Positions 20,001-30,200 of a DNA stretch of 44,804 bases are shown one piece after another. Source of the DNA: Halomonas citrativorans. GTDB taxonomy: Bacteria; Pseudomonadota; Gammaproteobacteria; Pseudomonadales; Halomonadaceae. The stretch lies in the NCBI RefSeq assembly GCF_900163645.1, contig NZ_FUKM01000022.1, positions 1 through 44,804 on the forward strand. The letters run 5' to 3'. The position numbers and the translations under genes are program-made. Below the pieces are notes generated by a model. The model did no database searches. It was not told the DNA's origin and saw only the letters and a program-made list of their open reading frames with translations. Each line of letters starts with the position of its first letter. Position 1 is the first letter of the stretch.

Positions 20001-21854
20001 ATGTGCGGAATTGTGGGTGCGATAAGCGCAAAGGATAGCACTGCCTTTCTTTTAGAAGGCTTATCTACATTGGAGTATCGCGGTTACGATTCAGCGGGTT
20101 TGGCCCTGTTATCTGCTGGGCAAAGTAGCGGTTTGCAGCGCGCCCGATCTAAAGGGCGTGTGGCTGAATTAGCCGCTCTGGTGAAAGAAAAGGCACTTAG
20201 TGGTAATGCTGGGATTGCTCACACTCGTTGGGCCACCCACGGTGTACCCGCCGAGCGTAATGCTCACCCGCATATTTCAGCAGGTTTGGCGGTTGTACAT
20301 AACGGCATTATCGAAAACTACGAAGCCTTGCGTGAGCAGCTTCAAGGTCTAGGGTACGAATTTACCTCTGATACCGATACGGAAACCATTGCCCACCTTA
20401 TTCAAGCCTGTTTCAAAGGCCAGATTGGCGAACCGGCTGAAAATCTGTTTTCTGCCGTGCAGTGCGCCGTGGCGCATTTGAAAGGGGCGTTTGCTCTGGC
20501 TGTAATTAGCGAAGATGAGCCGGATTGCATGGTGGTGGCGCGTGAAGGCTCGCCGCTGATGCTGGGCATTGCTGAAGATGGCCACTACGCAGCATCGGAT
20601 GCATCGGCCCTGCTTGCCGTTACTAAGCAGATGATGTATCTGGAAAATGGCGATGTAGCGCGGTTAACGCGTGATTCCATTACCCTGGTGGACCGCATCG
20701 GCCAGCCCGCCCAGCGTGACGTGGTTACCTCAACCTTGAACGCCGATGCCGTGGAGCTGGGCGATTGTAACCACTACATGCAGAAGGAAATCTTCGAGCA
20801 GCCCCAGGCGCTGGGTAACACACTGGAAATGATCAGTGGGGCAGGGCAGTTGCAACCAGGTATTTTTGGTGCTGAGGCCCAAGCCGTGTTTGAACAGGTG
20901 GATTCGGTGCTGATCCTTGCATGCGGTACGTCAAGCTATGCGGGGATGACCGCCAAGTACTGGATTGAGCAGGTGGCGGGTATCCCTTGTAATGTGGAAA
21001 TCGCCAGCGAATATCGCTACCGGCAGAGTGTTGCTAACCCCAGGCAGCTTATCGTGGTTATTTCCCAATCCGGTGAAACAGCAGATACGCTGGCGGCCCT
21101 GCACCATGCCAAATCATTGGGGCATACCCATACGCTGGCTATTTGTAATGTGCCGGAATCCGCCATCGTTCGGGAAACTGCGTTGCGCTTTATTACTCGC
21201 GCTGGGCCTGAAATTGGTGTGGCGTCTACCAAGGCGTTTACTACACAGTTAAGCGCGCTGTTCTTGCTGACGCTTCTGCTGGCCAAAGCCAACCAGCGTT
21301 TGAGTGAAGAAGACGAAAAAACCTATCTGAATGAACTGCGCCATCTACCTATCGCGGTCGATAAAGTGTTGGCATTGGAGCCTGGCATTGAAGCTTGGGC
21401 TAAGCAGTTTGCTGATAAACAGCACGCGCTGTTTTTAGGCCGTGGGCGGCATTACCCCATTGCGCTAGAAGGCGCGTTGAAGCTGAAAGAAATCTCCTAC
21501 ATTCATGCGGAAGCCTACCCAGCGGGCGAGCTAAAGCACGGCCCGTTGGCGCTGGTTGATGCTGAAATGCCGGTAGTGGTGGTAGCGCCTAACGATGAAA
21601 TGCTGGAGAAGTTGAAGGCCAACATGCAGGAAGTTAGTGCGCGTGGCGGCCAACTGTATGTATTTGCCGATGGTGATAGTGCTGTGAAGCCTTCTGAGGG
21701 CGTTAACGTGCTGATGATGCCGGAACATTACGGGCTGCTTTCCCCGGTGTTGCATGTGGTGGCGCTTCAGTTGCTCTCGTACCACGTGGCATTGGTGAAA
21801 GGGACGGATGTAGATAAGCCGCGTAATTTGGCCAAGAGTGTGACGGTGGAGTAG
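20001..21854 (+). CDS. glmS: glutamine--fructose-6-phosphate aminotransferase (isomerizing)
   Basis: 617 residues, the usual GlmS length. Converts fructose-6-phosphate and glutamine to glucosamine-6-phosphate. MCGIVGA gives the N-terminal nucleophile Cys after Met removal; the class-II glutaminase domain (to about 225) has [17 protein letters not shown] and HNGIIENY. Two SIS domains follow with [18 protein letters not shown] and [21 protein letters not shown]; the tail [13 protein letters not shown] is diagnostic. GAGGA precedes the ATG. It feeds GlmM next door and thereby UDP-GlcNAc for the WbpA/B/D/E/I route. GC content returns to the chromosomal level here. The leader is too short and gives no sign of a glmS ribozyme. 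Confidence 0.97.
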   Translation: MCGIVGAISAKDSTAFLLEGLSTLEYRGYDSAGLALLSAGQSSGLQRARSKGRVAELAALVKEKALSGNAGIAHTRWATHGVPAERNAHPHISAGLAVVHNGIIENYEALREQLQGLGYEFTSDTDTETIAHLIQACFKGQIGEPAENLFSAVQCAVAHLKGAFALAVISEDEPDCMVVAREGSPLMLGIAEDGHYAASDASALLAVTKQMMYLENGDVARLTRDSITLVDRIGQPAQRDVVTSTLNADAVELGDCNHYMQKEIFEQPQALGNTLEMISGAGQLQPGIFGAEAQAVFEQVDSVLILACGTSSYAGMTAKYWIEQVAGIPCNVEIASEYRYRQSVANPRQLIVVISQSGETADTLAALHHAKSLGHTHTLAICNVPESAIVRETALRFITRAGPEIGVASTKAFTTQLSALFLLTLLLAKANQRLSEEDEKTYLNELRHLPIAVDKVLALEPGIEAWAKQFADKQHALFLGRGRHYPIALEGALKLKEISYIHAEAYPAGELKHGPLALVDAEMPVVVVAPNDEMLEKLKANMQEVSARGGQLYVFADGDSAVKPSEGVNVLMMPEHYGLLSPVLHVVALQLLSYHVALVKGTDVDKPRNLAKSVTVE

Positions 21855-21897
21855 TTAGTGCTTGTCTGGCGTACCTGAGTTGGATGGCGCGGCCGGG

Positions 21898-21955
21898 GCG
21901 GCTGGTCGCCGCCATCCGCAGGTGCCTCGCAAGATTCGTTACCGCGCGCTACGGA
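21898..21955 (+). repeat. REP-like repeat, single diverged arm
   Basis: One arm of the dispersed repeat family between glmS and glmM: GGCGGCTGGTCGCCGCC then a degenerated CGCAGGTGCC block and GTTACCGCGCGCTACGG. It lacks the other arm, so it is a partial or decayed copy. Confidence 0.75.
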
Positions 21956-22006
21956 TTGTGCATTCATTCATTGTAAATGCATGCAGGCTACGCTTTATTC
22001 TCTTCC

Positions 22007-22062
22007 GATTCACGATTCACGATTCACGATTCACGATTCACGATTCACGATTCACGATTCAT
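22007..22062 (+). repeat. heptanucleotide tandem repeat (GATTCAC)x7 plus one variant
   Basis: Seven perfect GATTCAC units at 22007-22055, then GATTCAT to 22062. The array ends 17 bases before the glmM ATG and is not in any supported reading frame. Unit number could change by slippage and so alter the spacing between an upstream promoter and the glmM ribosome binding site; an effect on expression is inference. Confidence 0.95.
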
Positions 22063-22079
22063 CATTTAGGTAATCCAAA

Positions 22080-23417
22080 ATGCGACAATATTTCGGCACG
22101 GATGGCGTACGCGGTCGCGTGGGTGAATTTCCTATGACACCTGACTTTGCCATGAAGCTGGGTTGGGCTGCCGGTCAGGTATTAGGCGCGGAAGGTGTTA
22201 AAGAAGTTCTGATTGGTAAGGATACGCGCGCCAGTGGCTATATGCTGGAGTCTGCTTTGGAAGCAGGCTTTTCAGCGGCGGGGGTTAACGTTGCCTTGGT
22301 TGGCCCGCTGCCCACGCCGGGCGTTGCCTATTTAACCTCTACCTTTCGGGCGGATGCCGGGGTGGTCATCAGCGCTTCGCACAATCCGTTTTACGATAAC
22401 GGCATCAAGATATTCGCTCAGGGCGGCAGCAAGCTAAACGATGCCCAAGAGCAGGAAATTGAACGCTGGTTACAGGTGGCTATTGAAGGCGGCATGACGT
22501 GTGTGGAATCCGACAAGCTGGGTAAAGCCCGCCGCATAGATGATGCTGCTGGCCGCTATACCGAGTATTGCAAGGCTACCTTGCCGGGCGCGCTAAGCCT
22601 GAACGGTTTGAAAATTGTAGTGGATAGCGCCAATGGCGCCGCCTACAAGGTAGCACCCGCCGTATACCGTGAACTGGGTGCAGAGCTAATCAGCATTCAC
22701 GATAAGCCCAACGGCGTAAATATCAATGCCAGCTGTGGCGCTACCTCTATGCAAAGCCTACGTGCAGCGGTATTGGAGAACGAGGCAGACATGGGCATCG
22801 CGCTGGATGGCGATGCCGACCGCTTGATGATGGTAGACCATACTGGCACCGTAGTAGATGGTGATGAGTTGCTTTACCTGCTGGCCAAAGATGCCAAAGC
22901 CGCAGGCTATAGCGGCGGTGTAGTGGGCACCCAGATGAGCAACCTTGGCTTGGAACAGGCGCTTGCCGTTATGGGGGTTCCCTTCACTCGGGCCAAGGTG
23001 GGGGACCGCTACGTAATAGCGCAGCTAAAAGAAACCGGCTGGCGCTTGGGCGGGGAAGGTTCGGGCCATTTACTGAGCCTGGACCACGCATCCACTGGCG
23101 ATGCTATCATTGCATCGCTGCGCGTAATGACCTGTTTACTGCAGCAGCAAGCGACCCTGTTTGAGGCCAAGCAGGGTATGCAAAAACTGCCACAAACGCT
23201 GATTAACGTACGTTTTACGCCAAGCGGTGACGAAGACCCATTAGCTGCCCCTTTGGTCAAGAAAACGGTGGCCGAAGTGGAACAACAGCTTGGGCAAACT
23301 GGCCGTGTACTGTTACGTAAATCGGGTACAGAGCCATTGATCCGTGTGATGGTAGAAGCAGTGGATGCTGAGCTGGCCCAGAGGTGTGCTCAGCAGATTG
23401 CTGATGCGTTTTCATAA
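22080..23417 (+). CDS. glmM: phosphoglucosamine mutase
   Basis: 445 residues, the standard GlmM length. Interconverts glucosamine-6-phosphate and glucosamine-1-phosphate, the step before GlmU. Starts [16 protein letters not shown]; the phosphoserine loop is [11 protein letters not shown], the Mg-binding loop DGDADR, the sugar-binding loop GEGSGH and the phosphate-binding loop [14 protein letters not shown]. All are intact. In many gammaproteobacteria glmM follows folP; here it follows glmS, an arrangement that suits the polysaccharide locus. The Shine-Dalgarno is weak (TAGGT), and a GATTCAC array lies immediately upstream. Confidence 0.97.
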   Translation: MRQYFGTDGVRGRVGEFPMTPDFAMKLGWAAGQVLGAEGVKEVLIGKDTRASGYMLESALEAGFSAAGVNVALVGPLPTPGVAYLTSTFRADAGVVISASHNPFYDNGIKIFAQGGSKLNDAQEQEIERWLQVAIEGGMTCVESDKLGKARRIDDAAGRYTEYCKATLPGALSLNGLKIVVDSANGAAYKVAPAVYRELGAELISIHDKPNGVNINASCGATSMQSLRAAVLENEADMGIALDGDADRLMMVDHTGTVVDGDELLYLLAKDAKAAGYSGGVVGTQMSNLGLEQALAVMGVPFTRAKVGDRYVIAQLKETGWRLGGEGSGHLLSLDHASTGDAIIASLRVMTCLLQQQATLFEAKQGMQKLPQTLINVRFTPSGDEDPLAAPLVKKTVAEVEQQLGQTGRVLLRKSGTEPLIRVMVEAVDAELAQRCAQQIADAFS

Positions 23418-23455
23418 GTAGTGCAATGCTGTTCTGTTATGCGAGGTAATGACTT

Positions 23456-25108
23456 TTGACATCATCTTCATCGCTTGGCCTGCTTCATACGCATACGCCA
23501 GAAAGGGATTTATCAGATATCGCTGACATCGAGCAAAGCCCCTGGTTCGATGCCGAGTGGTACATGATGCAATACCCAGATGTGGCGGTTTCTGGAATGT
23601 CTCCAGCTCAGCATTATTTTCTGTTGGGAGAAGCGTGGGGGCGTAAGGCAGGCCCGCGGTTTGATGCGGCGTATTACCTTAATAACCATCAAGATGTGGC
23701 TAAAGCGGGCATCAGCCCGTTGCTGCACTTTATCCGCAACGGTGAAAAGGAAGGGCGGTGGCCGGTAGAGTTAAGGGCTCACGAACGTGAGGAGCGGCTT
23801 TGGCAACAAACGGCTACTTCTTCGGCACTGAAGGCTCTGCAGGGCTTGCTTACTCATCAAGACGCTTGGGAGGCCAGCTATGCCGCTTGGGCGCTTGGCC
23901 GTTGGTATGCTTGGCAAGGGGAGTGGCAGCGCTGTGCAGATGTACTCTCCAGCCGCCACCAGCACCGTGAAGCTAAACCCGCCACCCCCGCCCCTTGGTT
24001 GCTGGAAGTAGAGGCCTTGATTCAATGTGGCCAACTGGTAAATGCTTGGCAGCGCATACAGCAGCTAAAAATAGCTTACCCGGATTATTCGGATACCTCA
24101 TTGGCACTCTCCAATCTTCTGGCCGTACAGGCCTCTACGCAAGAAAGGCGTATGGTTACCCAAGCCGATGCGCTTACAGAGCAGTTCCGTTTGCAGCATA
24201 TCAACGCACTATTCTTGAAAGCTAACCTGCACCCCGTCGGTCTTAGAGACCCCAGCCAGCCGTTAACGCTTGATAACGTGATGGTAGAGAGCTCGGCAAC
24301 GGCTGGCACAGCGGTGGTAGATGATAATAGTTTGGTAAGTATTATCGTGCCGGTATTTAACGCTGAAGAGCATTTGGCAACGGCGCTGCGTAGCCTGGCC
24401 AAGCAAACCTATACCAACTTGGAAGTGATTGTGGTGGATGATGCGTCCACGGATCGCTCATTAGCTATTGCCCGAGCGTTCAGTCAAAAAGATGCTCGGT
24501 TCAAGGTATTAAGCCAGCCAGTTAACCAGGGCGCTTATGCAGCCCGTAATCGGGGGCTTGCGGCATCAAAAGGCGCTTTTATCACCGTTCACGATAGCGA
24601 TGACTGGTCGCATCCGCAAAAAACTGAAGCCCAAGTAGCAGGCTTGCTGGCGCAGCCTGAATGGAAAGCATGCTTTAGTGATTGGGTGCGTTGTTCTACT
24701 GAGTTAATGTTCAACCGCTGGCGGATTGAGGCGATGGACGGGTGGATTTATCGCAACACGTCATCCTTCATGTTCAAAAGGGAAGTTTTTGAAACACTCG
24801 GTTTTTGGGATGTTGTCCGAGTAGATGCTGATGCCGAATACTTTCAGCGTTTTACGACTGTGTTCGGAGATAAGGCGTTTGGTACGCTGCAAAGAGGGGT
24901 TCCTTTAGCTTTTGGTCGTAGCCTTCCTACGTCTCTAAGCCAAGCGGGGCCTACGCATTTGGTGACCCAGTTCAAGGGTGTGCGCTTTGATTATCGCGAG
25001 GCCGCAGCTCAGTGGCATGCGAGCGGCGAACAGCCAACTGATTTGTACCTTTCTGCTAGTCCAGCAATACGCCCTTTCCCAGCGCCGGCTGCCAACTTGC
25101 CCGGTTAA
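23456..25108 (+). CDS. GT2 glycosyltransferase with N-terminal FDxxWY/PDVA repeat module
   Basis: 550 residues starting at TTG 23456, with GAGGT about eight bases upstream; no in-frame ATG fits better. Residues about 28-105 carry two copies of the aromatic module (FDAEWY, YPDVAVSG, HYFLLGE, then FDAAYYL, QDVAKAG, HFIRNGEKEGR). A helical, possibly TPR-like region (about 110-280) follows. A family-2 GT-A domain starts near 294 with VSIIVPVFNAEEHL, VIVVDDASTD, GAYAARNRGL and the metal site HDSDDW at about 379-384. The tail ends soon after the domain. It probably adds a sugar during repeat-unit assembly in the cytosol; the module may dock it to the coiled-coil partners that share it. Confidence 0.85.
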   Translation: MTSSSSLGLLHTHTPERDLSDIADIEQSPWFDAEWYMMQYPDVAVSGMSPAQHYFLLGEAWGRKAGPRFDAAYYLNNHQDVAKAGISPLLHFIRNGEKEGRWPVELRAHEREERLWQQTATSSALKALQGLLTHQDAWEASYAAWALGRWYAWQGEWQRCADVLSSRHQHREAKPATPAPWLLEVEALIQCGQLVNAWQRIQQLKIAYPDYSDTSLALSNLLAVQASTQERRMVTQADALTEQFRLQHINALFLKANLHPVGLRDPSQPLTLDNVMVESSATAGTAVVDDNSLVSIIVPVFNAEEHLATALRSLAKQTYTNLEVIVVDDASTDRSLAIARAFSQKDARFKVLSQPVNQGAYAARNRGLAASKGAFITVHDSDDWSHPQKTEAQVAGLLAQPEWKACFSDWVRCSTELMFNRWRIEAMDGWIYRNTSSFMFKREVFETLGFWDVVRVDADAEYFQRFTTVFGDKAFGTLQRGVPLAFGRSLPTSLSQAGPTHLVTQFKGVRFDYREAAAQWHASGEQPTDLYLSASPAIRPFPAPAANLPG

Positions 25109-25151
25109 GCTGGTATTCTATCGTTAATCTATTACCTGTCAGGAATTTATT

Positions 25152-27269
25152 GTGAGCCAGCAACAACACCAGGTAGCACCGCACGCCGCCACGGAACTCG
25201 CTATTAAGCCCTCTATTAATACCTTGGCCCAAGGGTCAATGTTTTGGCAGCCTGATTATCGCGAACCCTCTTCCTGGCTGGAGCATTTGCCGTTCCTGTT
25301 CTGGTTGGTGGAGGCATTAAGGCCACAGCAGGTAGTAGGGCTGGGGGTGGATGATGTACCTCACTTTGCGGTTTGCCAAGCGGCTTCGCGCCTTCGCTTG
25401 GGTGCGCGCTGCTACATGGTGGGTGAGGACGTAGACGAAAAAGCGGCGAATGAGATTCACGCCTATGCGTCCGATCACTTTTCAGCCATTAGCCAATGGC
25501 TTCAAACCAACCCAGCTCGGGCAATCGAACAGTTTGATGAAGGCTCAATTGATCTGTTGCTGCTGCATATAAGTCCTGATGACAATAGTGTCGATTACCT
25601 GTTGGACCGCTGGTTGTCGCGGCTCTCCTCGCAAGGTGTGGTGGTAGTGCCGGGTATTGCCCGCCGCGAGCCGGGGTGCTTTGTATTCCGTGCCTTTGAG
25701 TCCATTAAAAATCGTTACCCGCATTTCGTATTTCATCATGCCGGAGGGTTGGGCGTGATTGCCGTGGGTAACGAGTTGCCCCATCTGGTTAACAACCTGT
25801 TAGGCGCACTGGAATCCAATGCCTCTACTCAGGTAGTGCAGGACGTGTTCGCACGCCTTGGCCGCAGTTGCCAGGATAAGGTGACGGTTCGCCAGCAACA
25901 GGCGCTATTTCAAACGCTGGAAACTCGGGTAAGCGAGCAGGCAGGCAGCCTGGCGGAAGCGGAGCGACAGGTAGCCCAGCAGGCAGAGCAGCTGCGCCAA
26001 GCGCATGATGAGCGCATCAAGCTCAAGGAGCGCTTGGAACAACAGGAGGCACGTTTTGCCCAGGAGCGTGGCCGGTTGGCCGAGCGGGTTAGCTCTCTTG
26101 AGGAGTTCAACGCTGAGTTGAAAAATGAGTTGGTACGCCAGCGCGAACAGGGCGAACGTCACGCAGCTGATGCACGCGAACATGCTCAAGCCGCCAAGGT
26201 AAGCGAGCAGTCGCTGAGCCAGGCCCAGAAGCAGTTGGAAGAAAAGAACAACGTGCTTGAAACGGCGCGTACAGAACACACCCAGCTAACCGGTAAGCTT
26301 GAGAAAACCGAGCATGCCCTTGCCGAGGCGCAGACGCAGGTCGAATCACTACAAAGCAGTGAGCAAGCGCTTCAAAGAGAAGTAAATGAAACCCAACAGA
26401 TAGTGGAAACGCGTTTTAGTGAGCTTACCAAACTCACCAATTTGCTTGAGGCCAATGAGCAGAGTTTGCATAGTGCACACGAAGAGCGCGCTGAGCTCAA
26501 CGCCAAGCTGCGGCAAACCGAGTCCTCGCTTCAGGCGCGTTTTAACGAGCTGGGCCAGTTAACCCGCAAATTGCAGGAAGCTGAACAACGCATCGCGGAT
26601 GGCGAACAAAGTCGAGCAGCTTCAGAAAAACAGCTGGCTCAGCAAAAAAAGGCGAGTGAAGACGCATTGAAAGATGCGCGCCATAGTGTGGACGAGCGCT
26701 TCAAGGAGCTGGCCGTACTCACTGACCTGCTGGAGAAAAACGAAGCACAACGTGAGCAACTGGAGCGTGAGCTTGGAAGTGCGAAAGCCGCTAGGCAGAA
26801 GGTTGAAGCAGAGGCTAAATCCAGCCAGGAAACCCAGGTACAACAGCGCCGCGAGATAGAACGACAAACGCATGAGCTGGCACATCTGGTTGAGCAGCTT
26901 GAAGCGTTGCGTATGAGCCAGGTAGCTAAACCCCCGGAAGCTAAAGGCACTGGCGCTTTCGTTGCCAAGACGCCTGCATTAACGAAACGCGCGATTAAGC
27001 GTCAGGTGTCGTTGATTGAAGCCAGCCAGTGGTTTGATGCCAAATGGTATTTAGCGCAGTACTCGGATATTGCTTCAGACCCTAAAATGTCGGCCCGCCC
27101 GGCCCGCCACTATTTGCTGATGGGCGGTTTTGAAGGTCGCAACCCCGGCCCAGAGTTCGATTCAGTGTACTACTTGACTCATAACCCGGATGTAGTGGAG
27201 AGCGGTATCAACCCGCTGGTGCACTACCTTAAGTTTGGCGAGAAAGAACAGCGCAGCGTGAAGGGCTAA
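25152..27269 (+). CDS. methyltransferase-like / long coiled-coil protein with C-terminal FDxxWY/PDVA module
   Basis: 705 residues, GTG start with AGGA seven bases upstream. Residues about 35-215 look like a class I methyltransferase of the Methyltransf_24 kind (VVGLGVDDVPHFAVCQAA in place of motif I, then IDLLLLHISPDDN and GVVVVPGI), but the glycine-rich SAM loop is poor, so activity is doubtful. Residues about 245-600 are one long coiled coil with a recurring RFxELxxLTxLLExxE segment (three visible copies). Residues about 622-703 carry two copies of the aromatic module (FDAKWY, YSDIA, GGFEGRNP, FDSVYYL, NPDVVESG, HYLKFGEKE). The plan coil-then-module matches the 461-residue protein at 4994. 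Only two bases separate it from the next gene. Confidence 0.7.
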   Translation: MSQQQHQVAPHAATELAIKPSINTLAQGSMFWQPDYREPSSWLEHLPFLFWLVEALRPQQVVGLGVDDVPHFAVCQAASRLRLGARCYMVGEDVDEKAANEIHAYASDHFSAISQWLQTNPARAIEQFDEGSIDLLLLHISPDDNSVDYLLDRWLSRLSSQGVVVVPGIARREPGCFVFRAFESIKNRYPHFVFHHAGGLGVIAVGNELPHLVNNLLGALESNASTQVVQDVFARLGRSCQDKVTVRQQQALFQTLETRVSEQAGSLAEAERQVAQQAEQLRQAHDERIKLKERLEQQEARFAQERGRLAERVSSLEEFNAELKNELVRQREQGERHAADAREHAQAAKVSEQSLSQAQKQLEEKNNVLETARTEHTQLTGKLEKTEHALAEAQTQVESLQSSEQALQREVNETQQIVETRFSELTKLTNLLEANEQSLHSAHEERAELNAKLRQTESSLQARFNELGQLTRKLQEAEQRIADGEQSRAASEKQLAQQKKASEDALKDARHSVDERFKELAVLTDLLEKNEAQREQLERELGSAKAARQKVEAEAKSSQETQVQQRREIERQTHELAHLVEQLEALRMSQVAKPPEAKGTGAFVAKTPALTKRAIKRQVSLIEASQWFDAKWYLAQYSDIASDPKMSARPARHYLLMGGFEGRNPGPEFDSVYYLTHNPDVVESGINPLVHYLKFGEKEQRSVKG

Positions 27270-27271
27270 TA

Positions 27272-30200
27272 ATGAGTAATGCTAAGCGCGCGCTACTGCT
27301 GGATTCCGGCTTATTTGACGAAACCTGGTATGTACAGCGCTACCCGGATGCTTCCTTTAGCCAGCTATCTCCGCTAGACCATTTTGTAAACTACGGATGG
27401 GCGCTGGGCCGTTGCCCTGGGCCACACTTTGACACTGACGCGTACCGAACTCGCTACCCTGATATTAGCAACTCCGGGCTAGACCCCTTAATGCACTATC
27501 TCTGCCACGGTTGCCATGAGGGGCGGCTTAAACTGGCGGGTGATAGTAACGTAGAGCCTGCGTCTCGGTTGGCGGTGGTAGCGCATGCTTACCATCTTGA
27601 TTTGATAGCCCCATTAGGTGACCGGCTAGCGTTATTAAGCGAGCCATTTGACCTGTTCATTACCACGCCGCATGCCTCGGATACGAAAGAAGTGGTCGCC
27701 TTGCAGCGCCGCTTCAGTGGTGCGCAAGTAGTAAACTGCCCCAACCAAGGGCGCGATATAGCACCGTTTTTTTCGTTGCTACCGCGTTTGCAAGGCTATG
27801 AGCTATGCCTGAAGCTGCACACCAAGCAGGGCGTTACACCGGTTGCCCAGCAGTGGCGAGAGGCGCTGATAAGTAGCGTATTACCAAGTCGTGAGGGCGT
27901 GCGGCGATTGGTGACCAGGCTACGACGTGACTCACGGTTGCAGTTAGCCGGGCCAAAGCGTTTGTTCATGAGCCAACAGGCCATGCGCTTTGGAAACGAA
28001 AACTGGCTTACGCGGATCGCCAAGCCATTGGGTGTACCGCTTGAAAGCGATTGGGGCTTCTTGGCTGGCAGCATGTTCTGGTGCCGACCCCAAGCACTAT
28101 TGCCGTTGGCGCAAGAGGTGGCCCAACATCAGTTCGAACCTGAAACTGGTAAGCAGGATGGTGAGCTAGCGCATGCGTTGGAAAGGCTGGTAGGCGGTGT
28201 CATCCAGCCCCAGGAAGGGCAGGTTTTGCTTCTGGAGCTCGCTTCTTCTGGTGAGTTTTCCATTGCGCCGTATCAATCGCATATGCCCCTTGAGCGCACT
28301 ATGCCCTCACGCCTGCTTGCAGCGCCAATTACCAGCGCTGACGTTAGCCAAAACGAGAGCAGCCTGCGCATAACCGGCGATCTCAATTTAGACAGCAGTA
28401 ACGCCATTCGCGGGTGGCTGGCATCACTCGTAAACCCGGCGCCCCGAGAAGTCATTATCCGTATCGATGGCGTGCGAGATATCAAGACATCTGCCAATCA
28501 CTTTCGAGCCGATTTACGTGCCAACGGGCTGCACCAGGGGCGCCATGCCTTTGATGTATATCCGCCCGTTGAGCTGCTGGATGACCAGCAGCATAGTATC
28601 GAACTGTTGGATGCCGAAACCGGCGAATGTATCGCCAGTAAAAAGGTGCGCTGGGCTTTTGAGCGCAGCTTTAGCGATTTTTCTGGGTATCTGGCGCACA
28701 CTCTGGTCAACCCTTATGTCGCGCAGCCTTTCCGCGAAGCCGACAAGCGCTGTTTTGCCGCCATGGAAAACGTGGCTCGCATACTCGTTGAGCACACTCA
28801 AGTGCTAACTGAGCCGCCGCTTGTGTCGGTCATCATGCCTTGCTTTAACCGGCTGGATACCATTGAGGAAGCGGTAAACTCGGTACTGGCGCAGTCGTAT
28901 GCGCGCATTGAGTTGATTTTGATCGACGACGGCAGCGAAGATGGTACGGCCCAGTGGTGTGAGCGCTGCGCTAATACTAACCCCCAGGTAAACGCACTGT
29001 TGCTGAGCCAAAACGGTGGGGTATCGGCGGCACGTAATCGAGGGTTAGAAGCCGCCCAGGGCGAGTACATTATGTACCTGGATTCCGACAACCGCTGGGA
29101 TACGCGTTATGTGGCAGCCATGGTAGGGGCGTTTAAGAAACTGCCCCACGCCGAAGCGCTATATTCAGGCTTATACCGTTATCATGGCGATAGTGAAACA
29201 CCCGCTGGGGTGATGTTTGGGCCGCTTAATCGATCACTGCTGTTCAATCGCAATTACGTTGATTTGAATACGTTTGTGCATACTCGCGAAGCGTGGCAGC
29301 GCTTGGGAGGCTTCGATGAAGCACTACCGCGTTACGTGGATTGGGATCTGGTACGCCGTTACGCACTGGATGCCGTGCTGTATTCAGTGCCGGTAATACT
29401 CACCCATTACTTCATCGATAAAGCGAGTAATTCGCTGACCAATAATCAGCAGTATTTATCTTATCTGGAGGCTGTGCGCGAAAAAACCGGGGCTACTTAC
29501 GCCGCCAAACCACGTCAAACTCAGGCGGCCGTTACTGATAACTCCGTGACTGGTACGCCGCAAGCGGAAGTAGCTACCCTTGAGCGGGGCGTAGCAGTCG
29601 TTATTCCCAGCTATGAGTCCAGAGATGATTTACAAGAGTGCCTGGAAAGCCTCTACGCACTGAATTTAGGTGCCTCACTTGAGATCATCGTGGTGGATAA
29701 TAACTCCTCGCCAGCGGTATGCGAGTTCATCCGCCAGGAAAGTGACGGCGAGCGCATCAAAGCGGTTTTCAACGATGCGAACTTTGGTTTTACTCACGCG
29801 GTTAATCTGGGCATTCATGCGGCGAAAGCCGACCATGACATCGTACTTCTCAATAACGATTCACTAGTAACCCCTGGCGCGTTTGAGGCTATGCAGCATG
29901 CAGCTTACAGCTTGCCTGAGTGTGGCTTGGTAGTGCCCCAGCAGGTGCTGTTGGGCGGTACTAAAACACTGAATGATCACGTGCCGTATGCCGATGCTAG
30001 CTATCCATGCGACGTGAATATTTCAAAACATCACGCTAACGTTCACCACGTGCCACTCTTTCACGATGGTCGCACGCTGGAAATTACCTTTGCGCCGTTT
30101 TTCTGCGTGTATATTCCCCGCCACGTGTATCGCGAAGCTGGCGATCTGGATGCTCAGTACGGACGCCACTACCGGTCAGACCGTATTTATTGCGATGTTG

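Noticed and set aside
21862..22137. 91-codon frame between glmS and glmM
   Set aside because: Spans a decayed repeat and the GATTCAC array and runs into glmM; composition is that of the repeats.
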